A program made the translations under genes and the position numbers. A stretch of 64,000 nucleotides of DNA from an uncultured Prevotella sp. GTDB lineage: Bacteria > Bacteroidota > Bacteroidia > Bacteroidales > Bacteroidaceae. The DNA lies in the NCBI GenBank assembly GCA_946183415.1, contig CAMHAM010000002.1, positions 1-64,000 of the forward strand, in the 5' to 3' direction. Under the pieces are notes generated by a model, which was given only the letters and a program-made list of their open reading frames with translations, made no database searches and was not told the origin of the DNA. The stretch's first letter is position 1; every line of letters begins with the position of its first letter. Of this stretch, positions 16,260 to 26,414 are shown one piece after another.

Positions 16260-19200
16260 ATGAAAAAAAGTATCACTTTATTGATCGCAATGATGATGCC
16301 ATTGTTTATTTTTGGACAATCGTATGCTTCCCTTTGGAAGAAAGTGGCAGACGCCTCAGAGAAAGATCTGCCAAAGACCGAGTATGAGGTGTTGCAACAG
16401 ATCGTGAAGAAAGCTGCAAAGGGTAAGGACTACGGACAGTTGCTGAAAGCAGAACTGCTGGGCGCCCAGGTGATGGCCGAGATATCGCCCGACTCACTGA
16501 AACCAGAAATGGAGCGCATGATAGCGCGCTATGAGGCAGCAGGCGACGTGGTGCTGAAGACGGTCTATCAGACGGTGCTCCATCAGATAGATGAGCGGAA
16601 TTATGGGTTGGAGCTCGACATAAAGGCGCCAGAGTTGACACCAGAGCTCTGTGAGCAGCTGGCACGTGTGAAGGACAAGACCTATGATCCCTTCCTGCTG
16701 AAAGGCATCGATGCTGGCATCTTCGACAATGATATGCTGAGCGTGTTGGCCTATGAACTCGACGGTAGCTTCAAGAATGTTCATGCCTATTACGATAAGG
16801 TGGGCAATCGCAGGGCTGCCTGTATCACTGCCCGTGAGGCGTACCGATATGCCAGTGCCGCAGAGCTCGACTCTGTGATCAAGGTCTATGAAGATCTGCC
16901 TGAGGCTGGTGAACTGGCCCTGTTGAGATATGAGAAGATTTCCTATTCTGACAAGGAGGCACGACTGGCTTATATCCACGAGGCTATGGGCAAATGGGGC
17001 ACTTGGAAACGAATGAAGCATACATTTGTCAACGAGGAACAGCGAATGACTAATCCCCAGTTCAATGTAGCTTATGAACAGCAGAGAGTCCTCCCACAGC
17101 AGTCGCAGGAAGTGAAGTTGACGGATATCAGGAACATCCGTTCGCTGACGATGAAGGTGTATCGCACTACGCTCAACGGCGACTTCAGGGAAACGCCCAA
17201 CTATCCTAAGGGTTATGAGAAGGTGAAGCCCCATCTGGGGGAGGTGGTCAGTGAGCAGACCCGTACCTATACGGGAAAGGCTCCTTACGAATACATAGAC
17301 GATACGATGACACTCGAAGGACTGCCTGTGGGTGTCTACATGGTGGAGTTCCAGACAGATCCTGCGACGAGTATCACGCGCAGTCTGCTGTACGTGACAG
17401 ATGTCTATACCATCGCTGAGCCACAACCTGACAATGAGCGTATGCGCTATGTGGTGGTAAATGCTACAACAGGACAGCCCATCGCCGGTGCCCATCTGCG
17501 TATCAGGATGTATCACAATTATAAGGACTATAAGGACTTCAATGTGACAACTGACGGGAAGGGTGAATATATCTTTAAATCCGAACCCCGCTCCTATGGT
17601 CTGGAGGCCTGGGCCTATACAGATACAGACAAATACAGTGAGCCCCTGAATGATAACAGTCGTTATGGCTCGCCTGACAGTAACGGAAGCGGTAAGCGTG
17701 TCTGTATCTACACTGATCGCGCCATCTACCGTCCAGGGCAGAAGGTCTTTGCCTCGGCACTCGTCTATCAGGTGACAAACGGTAAGGATCATCAGGTCCT
17801 TAAATCACAGGATGTGCAATTTGTCCTGCGCGATGCCAATGGCAAGGTGGTGAAGGAGGAGTATTTGAAGAGTGACGATTACGGTGTGGCTGCTACTGAG
17901 TTCACACTGCCCGAATCAGGACTGACGGGACAGTTTACCCTCCAAGTGGATGGTCAGCGCCACTACATCCGTGTGGAGGAATACAAGCGACCTACGTTCC
18001 ACGTCGACTTCCCCGAAGTGAAGCAGGCCTATGCGGCAGGCGACACACTGACGGTGAAAGGCGAGGCCAAGACCTTCGCAGGTGTGCCTGTGCAAGGGGC
18101 TAAGGTCAGCTATAAGGTGATACGCCGCGTTGCTTTCTGGTGGACTTCTTACAGCCGCTACTGGGAGGTGGGCACTCTGAATTATCGTTCGGATGGCACA
18201 GAGATATATACAGGCGAGGCCACGACAGGCAATGATGGTACCTTCGAAGTCACCATGCCCCTCGAGATGCCAGAGACCAACTATCCGATGTTCTACCATT
18301 TTGAAGTGTCAGCTGATGTGACTGATACAGCAGGCGAGACTCATAACGGACGACTGTCGCTGCCGCTTGGTAATCGTAAGAAGGCGCTGAGTGTGGAACT
18401 GGCTGATAAACTCTTGCTCGACGATAAACCCAATGCTTTCTTCCATCTGACGAATGCCGCAGGCCAGAAGCTCGATGGCGTGGTGCAATATCGCATCGAC
18501 GACGGTGCTTGGAAGAAAATTAAAACCAATGCCCCCATTGCCATTTCCGACTTCCAGTTGAAGAGTGGCAAGCATACGTTGGAGGGTATCTGTGAGGGCG
18601 ATACTGTCAAGAGATCGTTTGTGCTCTTCTCGCTTGATGATACCACGCCTGTCACAGAGACAGATGACTGGTTCTATCTATCGGCTCAGAACTTCCCCAA
18701 TGATGGTGGTCCTGTTACCATTCAGGTAGGCTCCTCTGCAGAGAACGTCCACATCGTGTATAGTATCTTTTCTGGTAATCGGGTGATTCAGCGAGGTTCG
18801 ACAGATAAGAGCAACGAGCTTCTGAACCAGAAGATTACCTACGAGGCGGCTTATGGCAACGGTCTGTTGCTTACCTATGCTTGGGTGAAAAACGGACAGT
18901 GCTATACGCATACTACCACGATCCGCAGGCCTTTGCCCGATAAGCATCTGAAACTACAGTGGGAAACCTTCCGTGATCGTCTGAAACCAGGTCAGCAGGA
19001 AGAGTGGACCCTCACTGTGCGTGACCTCGATGGCAAACCAGTAGATGCCCAGATGATGGCTACACTCTATGATCAGAGTCTTGATATGTTGGTATCTCAT
19101 CAGTGGAAGCTGGTACCCTATATTTATCTGCCGTTGCCCAGCAACAACTGGGGACATCTCAGCAATCGCGGATTGAGAGACTCTAATTCGCGCAGTTGGT

Positions 19201-21701
19201 CATCGCTCACTGTTAAGGAATTGGAATACAGCACCTTCGACCACGATATATATCCATCACTCTACTATCGTAGCTACCATCGCTTCGGACGTGGAGGCGT
19301 GGTGGCTGGCAAGGGCTTGAGTCGTGCTGCTGGTGATGACATGATGGTGATGGAGGAACCTCCAATGATGATGAAAGAGGTCATGAGGTCGAATGCAGCT
19401 GTTGCCGATGAGTCTGCAGCAGAAAACGACGTAAAGCAGACAGCAGAGGCAGAAACCGAAGATGTACAGGTGCGTGAGAACCTCAATGAGACTGCTTTCT
19501 TCTATCCCCAACTGACTACAAACAAAGAAGGCGTGGTAGCTCTGAAGTTCACGCTGCCTGAGAGTCTGACAACGTGGCGCTTCATGGGTCTGGCTCATAC
19601 GCGTGATATGTATTATGGTAGTATCGAGGGCACGACGGTGGCTCAGAAGGATGTGATGATACAGCCCAACGTACCACGATTCCTGCGTGACGGAGATAAG
19701 GGGACCATTTCTGCCCGTATCTTCAATACATCAGAGAAGACCCTCGCTGGTCAGGCTCGTCTGAAGCTCATCGATCCAGAGACGGAGGCTATTGTCTTCG
19801 AGCAGTCACAGCCCGTCACACTGAAGGCTGGTGGTACAGCTGCTGTCACCTTCGACTATACTCCCGATGACAGTCACTCGCTCCTAATCTGTCAGATGAC
19901 TGTCAGTGGTAAGGGCTTCTCAGATGGAGAACAGCATTATCTGCCCATCCTGCCCAGTACGGAGCGCGTCACAGTGACTCTACCACTCACCCAGCATCAG
20001 CCTGGTATTCAGATTGTCGATCTGCAGAAGTTGGTTCCTGTCGATGCCAAGAACAGTAAGGTAATATTTGAATACACCAACCAGCCAGCCTGGTTAATGA
20101 TACAGGCATTACCCACAGTGGGCACCCCCTGCGACGACAATGCCATCTCACAGGCTGCTTCGTTCTATGCCAATTCACTGGGTCGTTATATCCTCGCTCA
20201 GAACCCACAGGCCAAGACTGCTTTCGAACTTTGGAAACAAGAGGCTGACGCTAACTCGCTGACCAGTGCCCTCGCAAAGAATCAGGAACTGAAGGATATT
20301 GTGCTCAACGAGACGCCTTGGGTGATGGATGCTGAGCGCGAGACAGACCAGAAACAACGTTTGGGTGATTTCTTCGATGAGAACCTCATGCAGCGTCGCC
20401 TGCAGGATGCTATCACGAAACTCTCACGTCTGCAGCGTTATGATGGGTCTTGGTCTTGGTGGCCAGAGATGCCAGGTTCATTCTATATGACTGTTGCCGT
20501 CAGTGAGATGTTTGTCCGCCTTCATGCGATGGCAGGGGCTCAGAGCGAGACCAACAATATGCTCACGAAGGCTTTCGGTTTCATGGGGCAGGAGATTGTG
20601 GAAGAGGTAAAGGAAATGAAACGATGGGCTAAGGAAACGGGTCTCGAGCCCAGGTTCCCCAGTTTCAAGGCTCTTGAATGGCTCTACCTCTGTACCCTCG
20701 ATGGGCGTGAGCTCCCTGGCGATGTACAGGACGCAAATAAGTATCTGCTGAAATTACTCAAGAAAGACATCAAGGACCAGAGTATCTACGAGAAAGCCCT
20801 CACGGCGGTAATCCTCTCAACACCTGATCCTAAACGTGCCCTTGAGTATGCCCAGTCGCTGAAGGAGTGGACCGTCTATCGTGAGGATATGGGGCGTTAC
20901 TACGACACCCCACGTGCAGGCTATAGCTGGTACGACTATAAGATTCCTACACAGACTGTGGCCATTGAGGCTCTGCAGCGCCTGACGCCCGACGACCAGC
21001 AGACTATTGAGGAGATGCAGCGTTGGGTGCTTCAAGAGAAGCGTACGCAGGCTTGGGATACTCCCATCAACAGTGTCAATGCCATCTATGCTTTCCTGCA
21101 GGGAGCCAACCGTCTGAGACTTGATGCAGACAATGCTGTCGTGAAGGTCGATGGTCAGCCCCTTGAATTGCCAAAGGCCACAGCAGGTTTGGGCTACGTG
21201 AAGACTCCTGTCTCCGCAGAAAGCAAGGAGATCGCTATCGAGAAGACATCGGAAGGAACCTCCTGGGGTGCTGTCTATGCTCAGTTCACTCAGGCCACCA
21301 GCAATATCGCTGATAATAGCAGCGGTATCGTTGTGAAGCGCGAGGTGCTCACAGCCAAGGGCGAGAAACCTGCTGCGCTGAAGGTGGGCGATCGCATCCG
21401 CATCCGTATCACCATCACCGCTGATCGTGACTACGACTTCGTACAGGTGCTTGATAAGCGTGCAGCCTGCCTGGAACCCGTGCGTCAGCTTAGTGGCTGG
21501 CATCACGGCTCATACTGTACACCAAAGGATTACTCGACGAACTACTACTTCGACTGCCTGTCGAAGGGGCAGCACGTCATCGAAAACGAATATTTCATCG
21601 ACCGCTCAGGAACCTATGAGACAGGCAGCTGTGTAGTAGAGTGTGCCTATGCACCCGAGTTCCGAGGTCTTACTAAATCGCAAACACTTATCATCAAATA
21701 A
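16260..21701 (+). CDS. alpha-2-macroglobulin family protein
   Basis: A 1813-residue exported protein with signal peptide MKKSITLLIAMMMPLFIFGQ. The MG2-type repeat is seen near residue 480 (YTDRAIYRPGQKV), a helical region follows near 1040-1070, and the A2M domain near 1072-1110 reads FTLPESLTTWRFMGLAHT. The alpha-toroid thioester site, normally CxEQ, is near residue 1283 but reads PTVGTPCDDNA, so no thioester should form. Family members trap proteases or guard the envelope; this one probably works by a non-covalent or structural route. The stop overlaps the next ATG by one base (TAATG). Confidence 0.9.
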   Translation: MKKSITLLIAMMMPLFIFGQSYASLWKKVADASEKDLPKTEYEVLQQIVKKAAKGKDYGQLLKAELLGAQVMAEISPDSLKPEMERMIARYEAAGDVVLKTVYQTVLHQIDERNYGLELDIKAPELTPELCEQLARVKDKTYDPFLLKGIDAGIFDNDMLSVLAYELDGSFKNVHAYYDKVGNRRAACITAREAYRYASAAELDSVIKVYEDLPEAGELALLRYEKISYSDKEARLAYIHEAMGKWGTWKRMKHTFVNEEQRMTNPQFNVAYEQQRVLPQQSQEVKLTDIRNIRSLTMKVYRTTLNGDFRETPNYPKGYEKVKPHLGEVVSEQTRTYTGKAPYEYIDDTMTLEGLPVGVYMVEFQTDPATSITRSLLYVTDVYTIAEPQPDNERMRYVVVNATTGQPIAGAHLRIRMYHNYKDYKDFNVTTDGKGEYIFKSEPRSYGLEAWAYTDTDKYSEPLNDNSRYGSPDSNGSGKRVCIYTDRAIYRPGQKVFASALVYQVTNGKDHQVLKSQDVQFVLRDANGKVVKEEYLKSDDYGVAATEFTLPESGLTGQFTLQVDGQRHYIRVEEYKRPTFHVDFPEVKQAYAAGDTLTVKGEAKTFAGVPVQGAKVSYKVIRRVAFWWTSYSRYWEVGTLNYRSDGTEIYTGEATTGNDGTFEVTMPLEMPETNYPMFYHFEVSADVTDTAGETHNGRLSLPLGNRKKALSVELADKLLLDDKPNAFFHLTNAAGQKLDGVVQYRIDDGAWKKIKTNAPIAISDFQLKSGKHTLEGICEGDTVKRSFVLFSLDDTTPVTETDDWFYLSAQNFPNDGGPVTIQVGSSAENVHIVYSIFSGNRVIQRGSTDKSNELLNQKITYEAAYGNGLLLTYAWVKNGQCYTHTTTIRRPLPDKHLKLQWETFRDRLKPGQQEEWTLTVRDLDGKPVDAQMMATLYDQSLDMLVSHQWKLVPYIYLPLPSNNWGHLSNRGLRDSNSRSWSSLTVKELEYSTFDHDIYPSLYYRSYHRFGRGGVVAGKGLSRAAGDDMMVMEEPPMMMKEVMRSNAAVADESAAENDVKQTAEAETEDVQVRENLNETAFFYPQLTTNKEGVVALKFTLPESLTTWRFMGLAHTRDMYYGSIEGTTVAQKDVMIQPNVPRFLRDGDKGTISARIFNTSEKTLAGQARLKLIDPETEAIVFEQSQPVTLKAGGTAAVTFDYTPDDSHSLLICQMTVSGKGFSDGEQHYLPILPSTERVTVTLPLTQHQPGIQIVDLQKLVPVDAKNSKVIFEYTNQPAWLMIQALPTVGTPCDDNAISQAASFYANSLGRYILAQNPQAKTAFELWKQEADANSLTSALAKNQELKDIVLNETPWVMDAERETDQKQRLGDFFDENLMQRRLQDAITKLSRLQRYDGSWSWWPEMPGSFYMTVAVSEMFVRLHAMAGAQSETNNMLTKAFGFMGQEIVEEVKEMKRWAKETGLEPRFPSFKALEWLYLCTLDGRELPGDVQDANKYLLKLLKKDIKDQSIYEKALTAVILSTPDPKRALEYAQSLKEWTVYREDMGRYYDTPRAGYSWYDYKIPTQTVAIEALQRLTPDDQQTIEEMQRWVLQEKRTQAWDTPINSVNAIYAFLQGANRLRLDADNAVVKVDGQPLELPKATAGLGYVKTPVSAESKEIAIEKTSEGTSWGAVYAQFTQATSNIADNSSGIVVKREVLTAKGEKPAALKVGDRIRIRITITADRDYDFVQVLDKRAACLEPVRQLSGWHHGSYCTPKDYSTNYYFDCLSKGQHVIENEYFIDRSGTYETGSCVVECAYAPEFRGLTKSQTLIIK

Positions 21702-22756
21702 TGAAACGACTGATTATAACACCCCTGATGGCATTGGCGATGCTGCCTGCTTCGGCACAGCGCATCGTGGCCACCAACACCACTATTGATTGCGGACGTG
21801 TGGGCTATGAGCAGCCTGTCACTGCCACGTATGAACTTCGTAATAAAGGCAAGCGCCGTCTTCTCATCGAGAGTGTGAAGACCGACTGTGGCTGTACCAG
21901 TGTAGACTTCCCCAAGGAAGTGGCTGCAGGCGATAAGTTTACTGTTAAGATGACGTATGATGCTCGGCAGTTAGGTCATTTCCATAAGATGGCAGCTGTC
22001 AGGAGCAATGCCTCTGAGCAGCCCCTTTATCTGACGATGAAGGGCGTGGTGCTCGCAGAGGTGCTCGACTATGCAGGCAACTATCCTTTGTCGATGGGAA
22101 CCATGCTGCTTGATAAGAATGAGCTTGAGTTCGATGATGTGAACAAGGGCGATGAGATGATTCAGGAGATTCACGTCTATAACAATGGCACTGACGTGAT
22201 GCAGCCCACGCTGATGCACCTGCCGCCATACCTCACGTCGCAGGTGGTGCCTGAGACTATCTCTCCAGGACATGGAGCCACTATCACCGTCACTCTTCAC
22301 TCCGACAAGTTGCGTGATTATGGACTGACGCAGACTAACGTCTATCTGGGTAAGCATTTGGGTGATAAGGTTAATCCTGATATTGAAGTGCCAGTATCTG
22401 CCATCTTGTTACCTGACCTTACGGCTTTTGCCAACATGAACAAGGATATGGCACCCCAGCTACAGGTCTCAACGACAGAAATCGACTTTTCCAACTTCGA
22501 CAACAAATCGAAGAAAACTGTCGAGGTTGCTTTGCAGAATACAGGAAAGTCAACTCTCGTCATTTCGTCGATGCAGATGTTTACCAGAGGTCTGAAAGTG
22601 ACACTTGGCTCGCGCGAGATAGAACCAGGACAGACAACCCAACTGAAGATTACAGGGTTTGCTAAGGATCTGAAGGGTGTACGAACACGCCCGCGTATCC
22701 TGATGATTACGAATGACCCCGACCACTCTAAGGTTGTCATCAACATTAAGAAATAA
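21701..22756 (+). CDS. DUF1573 exported protein
   Basis: 351 residues with signal peptide (MKRLIITPLMALAMLPASAQ). The N-terminal repeat has the DUF1573 hallmarks: TIDCGRV, ELRNKGKRRLLIESVKTDCGCTS, and FTVKMTYD. A second similar Ig-like module covers residues 125-235 and a third ends the protein. Such ASH/Ig-like modules are structural envelope proteins of unknown partner. Translation is probably coupled to the A2M gene, hinting that the two products act together outside the inner membrane. Confidence 0.85.
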   Translation: MKRLIITPLMALAMLPASAQRIVATNTTIDCGRVGYEQPVTATYELRNKGKRRLLIESVKTDCGCTSVDFPKEVAAGDKFTVKMTYDARQLGHFHKMAAVRSNASEQPLYLTMKGVVLAEVLDYAGNYPLSMGTMLLDKNELEFDDVNKGDEMIQEIHVYNNGTDVMQPTLMHLPPYLTSQVVPETISPGHGATITVTLHSDKLRDYGLTQTNVYLGKHLGDKVNPDIEVPVSAILLPDLTAFANMNKDMAPQLQVSTTEIDFSNFDNKSKKTVEVALQNTGKSTLVISSMQMFTRGLKVTLGSREIEPGQTTQLKITGFAKDLKGVRTRPRILMITNDPDHSKVVINIKK

Positions 22757-22783
22757 TGTTTAATCTTTGATTTTTAATGTCAC

Positions 22784-23884
22784 ATGGAACATCCCGAGAA
22801 TAGCTCAGAATATGCAGGTCTGCAGGTGAACAGTGGAGTAGAGCAGCCCTCTATCATCAACCCCTATATGAAGCGCAACCGTTTCCGTCGTCGTGAACTC
22901 ACGACGGCAGAGATGGTAGAGGGAATCCTCAAGGGCGATGTCACAATCCTCTCACAGGCCGTGACCCTCATTGAGAGTGTCAATCCCGACCATCAGGCAA
23001 AGGCGCAGGAGGTCATCAATAAGTGCCTGCCCTATAGTGGCAATAGTGTGCGTGTGGGCATCAGTGGTGTGCCAGGTGCAGGCAAGAGTACCTCCATCGA
23101 CGAGTTTGGCATGCACGTGCTCCGTGAAAAGGGAGGTCGTCTGGCAGTACTCGCCATCGACCCTTCGAGTGAACGTACGAAGGGCTCCATCCTTGGCGAT
23201 AAGACGCGTATGGAGAAACTCGCCCAACACCCTGATTCTTTCATTCGCCCCAGTCCGTCTGCAGGCTCCTTAGGAGGTGTGGCGCGTAAGACGCGTGAGA
23301 CCATCATTCTCTGTGAGGCGGCAGGCTTTGACAAGATATTCGTCGAGACAGTAGGTGTAGGACAGAGCGAGACAGCCTGTCACTCAATGGTTGATTTCTT
23401 CCTACTCATTCAGGTAGCAGGCACTGGCGATGAGTTGCAGGGCATCAAGCGAGGCATCATGGAGATTAGCGATGGTATCGTCATCAACAAGTGCGATGGC
23501 GATAATGTGGATCGCTGCCAGATGGCAGCCACCAACTTCCGCAATGCCCTCCACTTCTTCCCAATGCCCGAGAGCGGATGGACACCCAAGGTGCTCTGCT
23601 ACTCAGGTTTCTACGGCACAGGCGTAAAAGAGGTCTGGGATATGATTTATCAGTATGTCGACTTCGTGAAGCAGAATGGCTACTTCGACTATCGTCGCAA
23701 CGAGCAGTCGAAATACTGGATGTATGAGAGCATCAATGAGCATCTGCGACTCAACTTCTATAATAACCCTGTGATCAAGTCGCAGCTCTCTGCAGCAGAG
23801 CAGACTGTCCTCGCAGGGCAGAAGACGAGTTTCGTAGCAGCCCAAGACCTCCTCGATGATTATTTTAATGCACTTAAAGCCTAG
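22784..23884 (+). CDS. meaB: methylmalonyl-CoA mutase-associated GTPase MeaB
   Basis: 366 residues of the G3E family. The P-loop is GVPGAGKST (95-103); VETVGVGQSE is the switch region; VINKCDGDN is the NKxD base-recognition motif. MeaB protects and loads B12-dependent methylmalonyl-CoA mutase, which works in the succinate-to-propionate route of these fermenters. The mutase genes are not in the window. The gene follows the DUF1573 gene by 27 bp and precedes IspH. Confidence 0.93.
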   Translation: MEHPENSSEYAGLQVNSGVEQPSIINPYMKRNRFRRRELTTAEMVEGILKGDVTILSQAVTLIESVNPDHQAKAQEVINKCLPYSGNSVRVGISGVPGAGKSTSIDEFGMHVLREKGGRLAVLAIDPSSERTKGSILGDKTRMEKLAQHPDSFIRPSPSAGSLGGVARKTRETIILCEAAGFDKIFVETVGVGQSETACHSMVDFFLLIQVAGTGDELQGIKRGIMEISDGIVINKCDGDNVDRCQMAATNFRNALHFFPMPESGWTPKVLCYSGFYGTGVKEVWDMIYQYVDFVKQNGYFDYRRNEQSKYWMYESINEHLRLNFYNNPVIKSQLSAAEQTVLAGQKTSFVAAQDLLDDYFNALKA

Positions 23885-23921
23885 TTTATCCTAGGCAACC
23901 CTAGGCTATCCCAGATAAACT
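23883..23921 (+). other. hairpin between meaB and ispH
   Basis: AGTTTATC (23883-23890) pairs with GATAAACT (23914-23921); the loop holds two CCTAGG-type palindromes. It overlaps the meaB stop and ends 7 bases before the ispH start. There is no T-run, so it may modulate ispH translation rather than terminate. Confidence 0.4.
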
Positions 23922-23928
23922 TTGAACT

Positions 23929-24816
23929 ATGATACAGATAGAAATCGATGAAGGCAGTGGCTTTTGCTTCGGAGTAACCACCGCCATCAAGAAAGCCGAG
24001 GAAGAGTTGGCGCAGGGGCACCCCCTCTACTGCCTTGGCGATATTGTGCACAATGGCATGGAGTGCGATCGTCTGCGCGAGATGGGGCTTATCACTATCA
24101 ACCACGATGAAATGCGCCAACTCCACGATGTGAAAGTGCTTCTGCGCGCTCATGGTGAGCCCCCTGAGACTTATGAACTCGCTCGTCGTAATAACATTGA
24201 GATTATCGACGCCACCTGTCCTGTGGTGCTCCAGCTCCAGAAGCGCATCAAGAAGCAGTATGATGGATCGAGGAGCGAGGCGTGTGGAGTGGGGAGTGAG
24301 AAACGTCCGCAAATCGTTATTTTCGGAAAGAAAGGTCATGCGGAGGTGCTTGGGCTTGTGGGACAGACACAGTCAAGCGCGATTGTTATTGAGAGTTTCG
24401 AGGAAGTGACGAAGCTCGACTTTACGCGCGACATCTATCTCTATTCGCAGACCACGAAGTCGCTTGATGAGTTTCATCGCATTATCGACTATATCCAGTC
24501 GCACATGGCCCCAAATGCTACTTTCAAGAGTTTCGACACCATCTGTCGCTCCGTTGCCAATCGCATGCCGAATATCTCGCAGTTTGCCACGAAGCACGAC
24601 CTCATTCTCTTCGTCTGTGGTCGTAAGAGTTCGAATGGCAAGGTGCTGTATAATGAGTGTTTGCGCGTGAATCCCAATACCCACCTCGTGGAGGATCCCC
24701 GGGAGATTCAGAAAGAGTGGCTTGAGGGCATCCAGACGATAGGCATCTGTGGAGCTACTTCCACCCCTCGCTGGCTCATGGAACAGTGCAGCGAAGCCAT
24801 CCAGCAGATGCAGTAA
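23929..24816 (+). CDS. ispH: 4-hydroxy-3-methylbut-2-enyl diphosphate reductase
   Basis: 295 residues; the last enzyme of the MEP isoprenoid pathway, forming IPP and DMAPP with a 4Fe-4S cluster. The three cluster cysteines are visible in GFCFGV (Cys13), DATCPVV and GICGAT. A non-conserved stretch at residues 112-125 (GSRSEACGVGSEK) is inserted before the IVIFGKKGHAEV strand and is encoded by GA-rich repeat DNA. A strong terminator follows 4 bp after the stop. Confidence 0.92.
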   Translation: MIQIEIDEGSGFCFGVTTAIKKAEEELAQGHPLYCLGDIVHNGMECDRLREMGLITINHDEMRQLHDVKVLLRAHGEPPETYELARRNNIEIIDATCPVVLQLQKRIKKQYDGSRSEACGVGSEKRPQIVIFGKKGHAEVLGLVGQTQSSAIVIESFEEVTKLDFTRDIYLYSQTTKSLDEFHRIIDYIQSHMAPNATFKSFDTICRSVANRMPNISQFATKHDLILFVCGRKSSNGKVLYNECLRVNPNTHLVEDPREIQKEWLEGIQTIGICGATSTPRWLMEQCSEAIQQMQ

Positions 24817-24820
24817 TCAT

Positions 24821-24860
24821 AATCAATAATCCCCCTCGGATTCGAGGGGGATTATTGATT
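24821..24860. terminator. 18-bp perfect bidirectional terminator
   Basis: AATCAATAATCCCCCTCG (24821-24838) pairs with the exact reverse complement at 24843-24860 around a 4-nt loop. It separates ispH from the convergent FadL-like gene, whose stop codon starts at the next base. Confidence 0.85.
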
Positions 24861-26315
24861 TTAGAACTTGTAGTCGAGACCTACGCCAATGACGTGGTTC
24901 GTTCGACTGTAAACGTCCTTGCCAGCATAGGGCGTACCCAGATAGTTCTGCTGGTTATGGGTGTAGTCGCTGTAGAGTGAGCAGAAGTAGCTGAAGTTCA
25001 AACGCATCTTCTCAGTGATGTTCCATGCGCCTCCGAGACCTAACGAGTAGCTGTCGCAAGCGAAAGAGGTGTTCTGCTGATAAGCGTCGCTGAGACCGTA
25101 GTCAGTACGCTGTCCACCACAGCTGACGGTAAACTTCTTACTGATGTCGTACTCGATACCTGCGAGGATCTCATGTGTGCCGTGGGTGAGCTCCTTCTGA
25201 CGGTCGTCTGCCATCTTAGCGTGCTTGTCGTCGAAGAAGTGATACTCGAGTGCTGCGCGCAGTTTTGGCGTGAACTCATAACCAGCGGCTACTACGAAGA
25301 GCGAAGGCATATCGTAGCGCACGTGCTCGTCAGGCATATAGTTCTTGATCTTGTCAGCCATCTGTTCGCCAGCAGAAGCTGCCAGCGTTTCCAGGGTGGC
25401 TTTATTGCCCATCTGCTCTGCCATGCCCTTGATGTCAATCTGCTGTCCCATCATCGTGACGTTCAGTGCCTTGGTGTCGTTCTTCGTGTTGATCTTTGCA
25501 CGGAATTCATAACGGGCGGCAATGGTCAGTGGGCCATTGTGGTAGTCGATGCTGACGATAGGTGCAAAGCCCCATGCCCGTTGGGTGACATCGAGTTGCA
25601 GGTCCATCAACTGCTGACCTCCCAATTGCTGCTTGGTAGTGGCATTGACGAAGCCCCTGTTGTAGCCGTCATAGTAGTTGGCGCGCAGACCGATGGCAGC
25701 AGAGAAATAGTCGTTGATTTTACGGGTGACGTTAATTTGTCCACCGTAGATATACTGCTTGCCTTTTACCTCCGAGTTGATGTCATACATCTCTGGGGTA
25801 ATGATAGGACTCTGGGGATTGGCCATGTGGGCAGCAACAGACTGTTCGAAGATCTTACCCATCGTCATGACGTTAAACATGGGGATGCCCTCTTCATACT
25901 TGACGAAACCGCCACTGCCTACGATACCTATCATCGCAGAGAAGGCCCACTTGTCCTTCTTATACGATGCAAAGAGGGCGGGCACGATGGGTGCCGAAGC
26001 CTTACCGTTGAACTTTTTGTGGATGTCGTAGCCGGCATATCCCAGTTGCGGATTAGCCAGATAGTGAGGGATTGTCGTCTCAATGTCGCGGTTCTGCCAA
26101 GGCTTCTGGAAGTTGAGTGACATCTGGAAACCCTCATGCCCCCAGGCGAGACCAGCAGGGTTAGAGAAGACAGCATCAATTTCGGTAGTGGCGCCTCGCG
26201 CAAACATGCGGTCGAAGGCGATGTGATAATTTGTGTTGGTCATCAGACCACCAGCCTGAACGGCAGTTGAAAAAGCAAAAGTGAGTACGGCTGAAAACAA
26301 TAATTTTCTCATCAT
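24861..26315 (-). CDS. OmpP1/FadL-family outer membrane transporter
   Basis: 484 residues with signal peptide and the FadL N-terminal hatch pattern GGLMTNTNYHIAFDRMFARGA, then SNPAGLAW. Many amphipathic strands follow and the protein ends in YKF. The family moves hydrophobic compounds such as fatty acids across the outer membrane. Two tandem ATGs (26315, 26312) are possible. It has its own promoter and is not clearly part of an operon. Confidence 0.88.
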   Translation of the reverse strand: MMRKLLFSAVLTFAFSTAVQAGGLMTNTNYHIAFDRMFARGATTEIDAVFSNPAGLAWGHEGFQMSLNFQKPWQNRDIETTIPHYLANPQLGYAGYDIHKKFNGKASAPIVPALFASYKKDKWAFSAMIGIVGSGGFVKYEEGIPMFNVMTMGKIFEQSVAAHMANPQSPIITPEMYDINSEVKGKQYIYGGQINVTRKINDYFSAAIGLRANYYDGYNRGFVNATTKQQLGGQQLMDLQLDVTQRAWGFAPIVSIDYHNGPLTIAARYEFRAKINTKNDTKALNVTMMGQQIDIKGMAEQMGNKATLETLAASAGEQMADKIKNYMPDEHVRYDMPSLFVVAAGYEFTPKLRAALEYHFFDDKHAKMADDRQKELTHGTHEILAGIEYDISKKFTVSCGGQRTDYGLSDAYQQNTSFACDSYSLGLGGAWNITEKMRLNFSYFCSLYSDYTHNQQNYLGTPYAGKDVYSRTNHVIGVGLDYKF

Positions 26316-26344
26316 TTTAATCGATTCTAATGGTTTGACGGCTG

Positions 26345-26352
26345 CAAAGGTA
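26345..26352 (-). promoter_or_regulatory. -7 box of the FadL-like gene
   Basis: TACCTTTG on the minus strand, 29 bp before the start codon. Confidence 0.65.
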
Positions 26353-26414
26353 GCGATAAAACCTTAAAAAACCGAAAAAATGATGAGAAAATCACGTAAA
26401 ACGCACAGAAACGT

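Noticed and set aside
24373..26120. long frames opposite ispH and the FadL-like gene
   Set aside because: No domain motifs; they follow the codon bias of the antisense genes.
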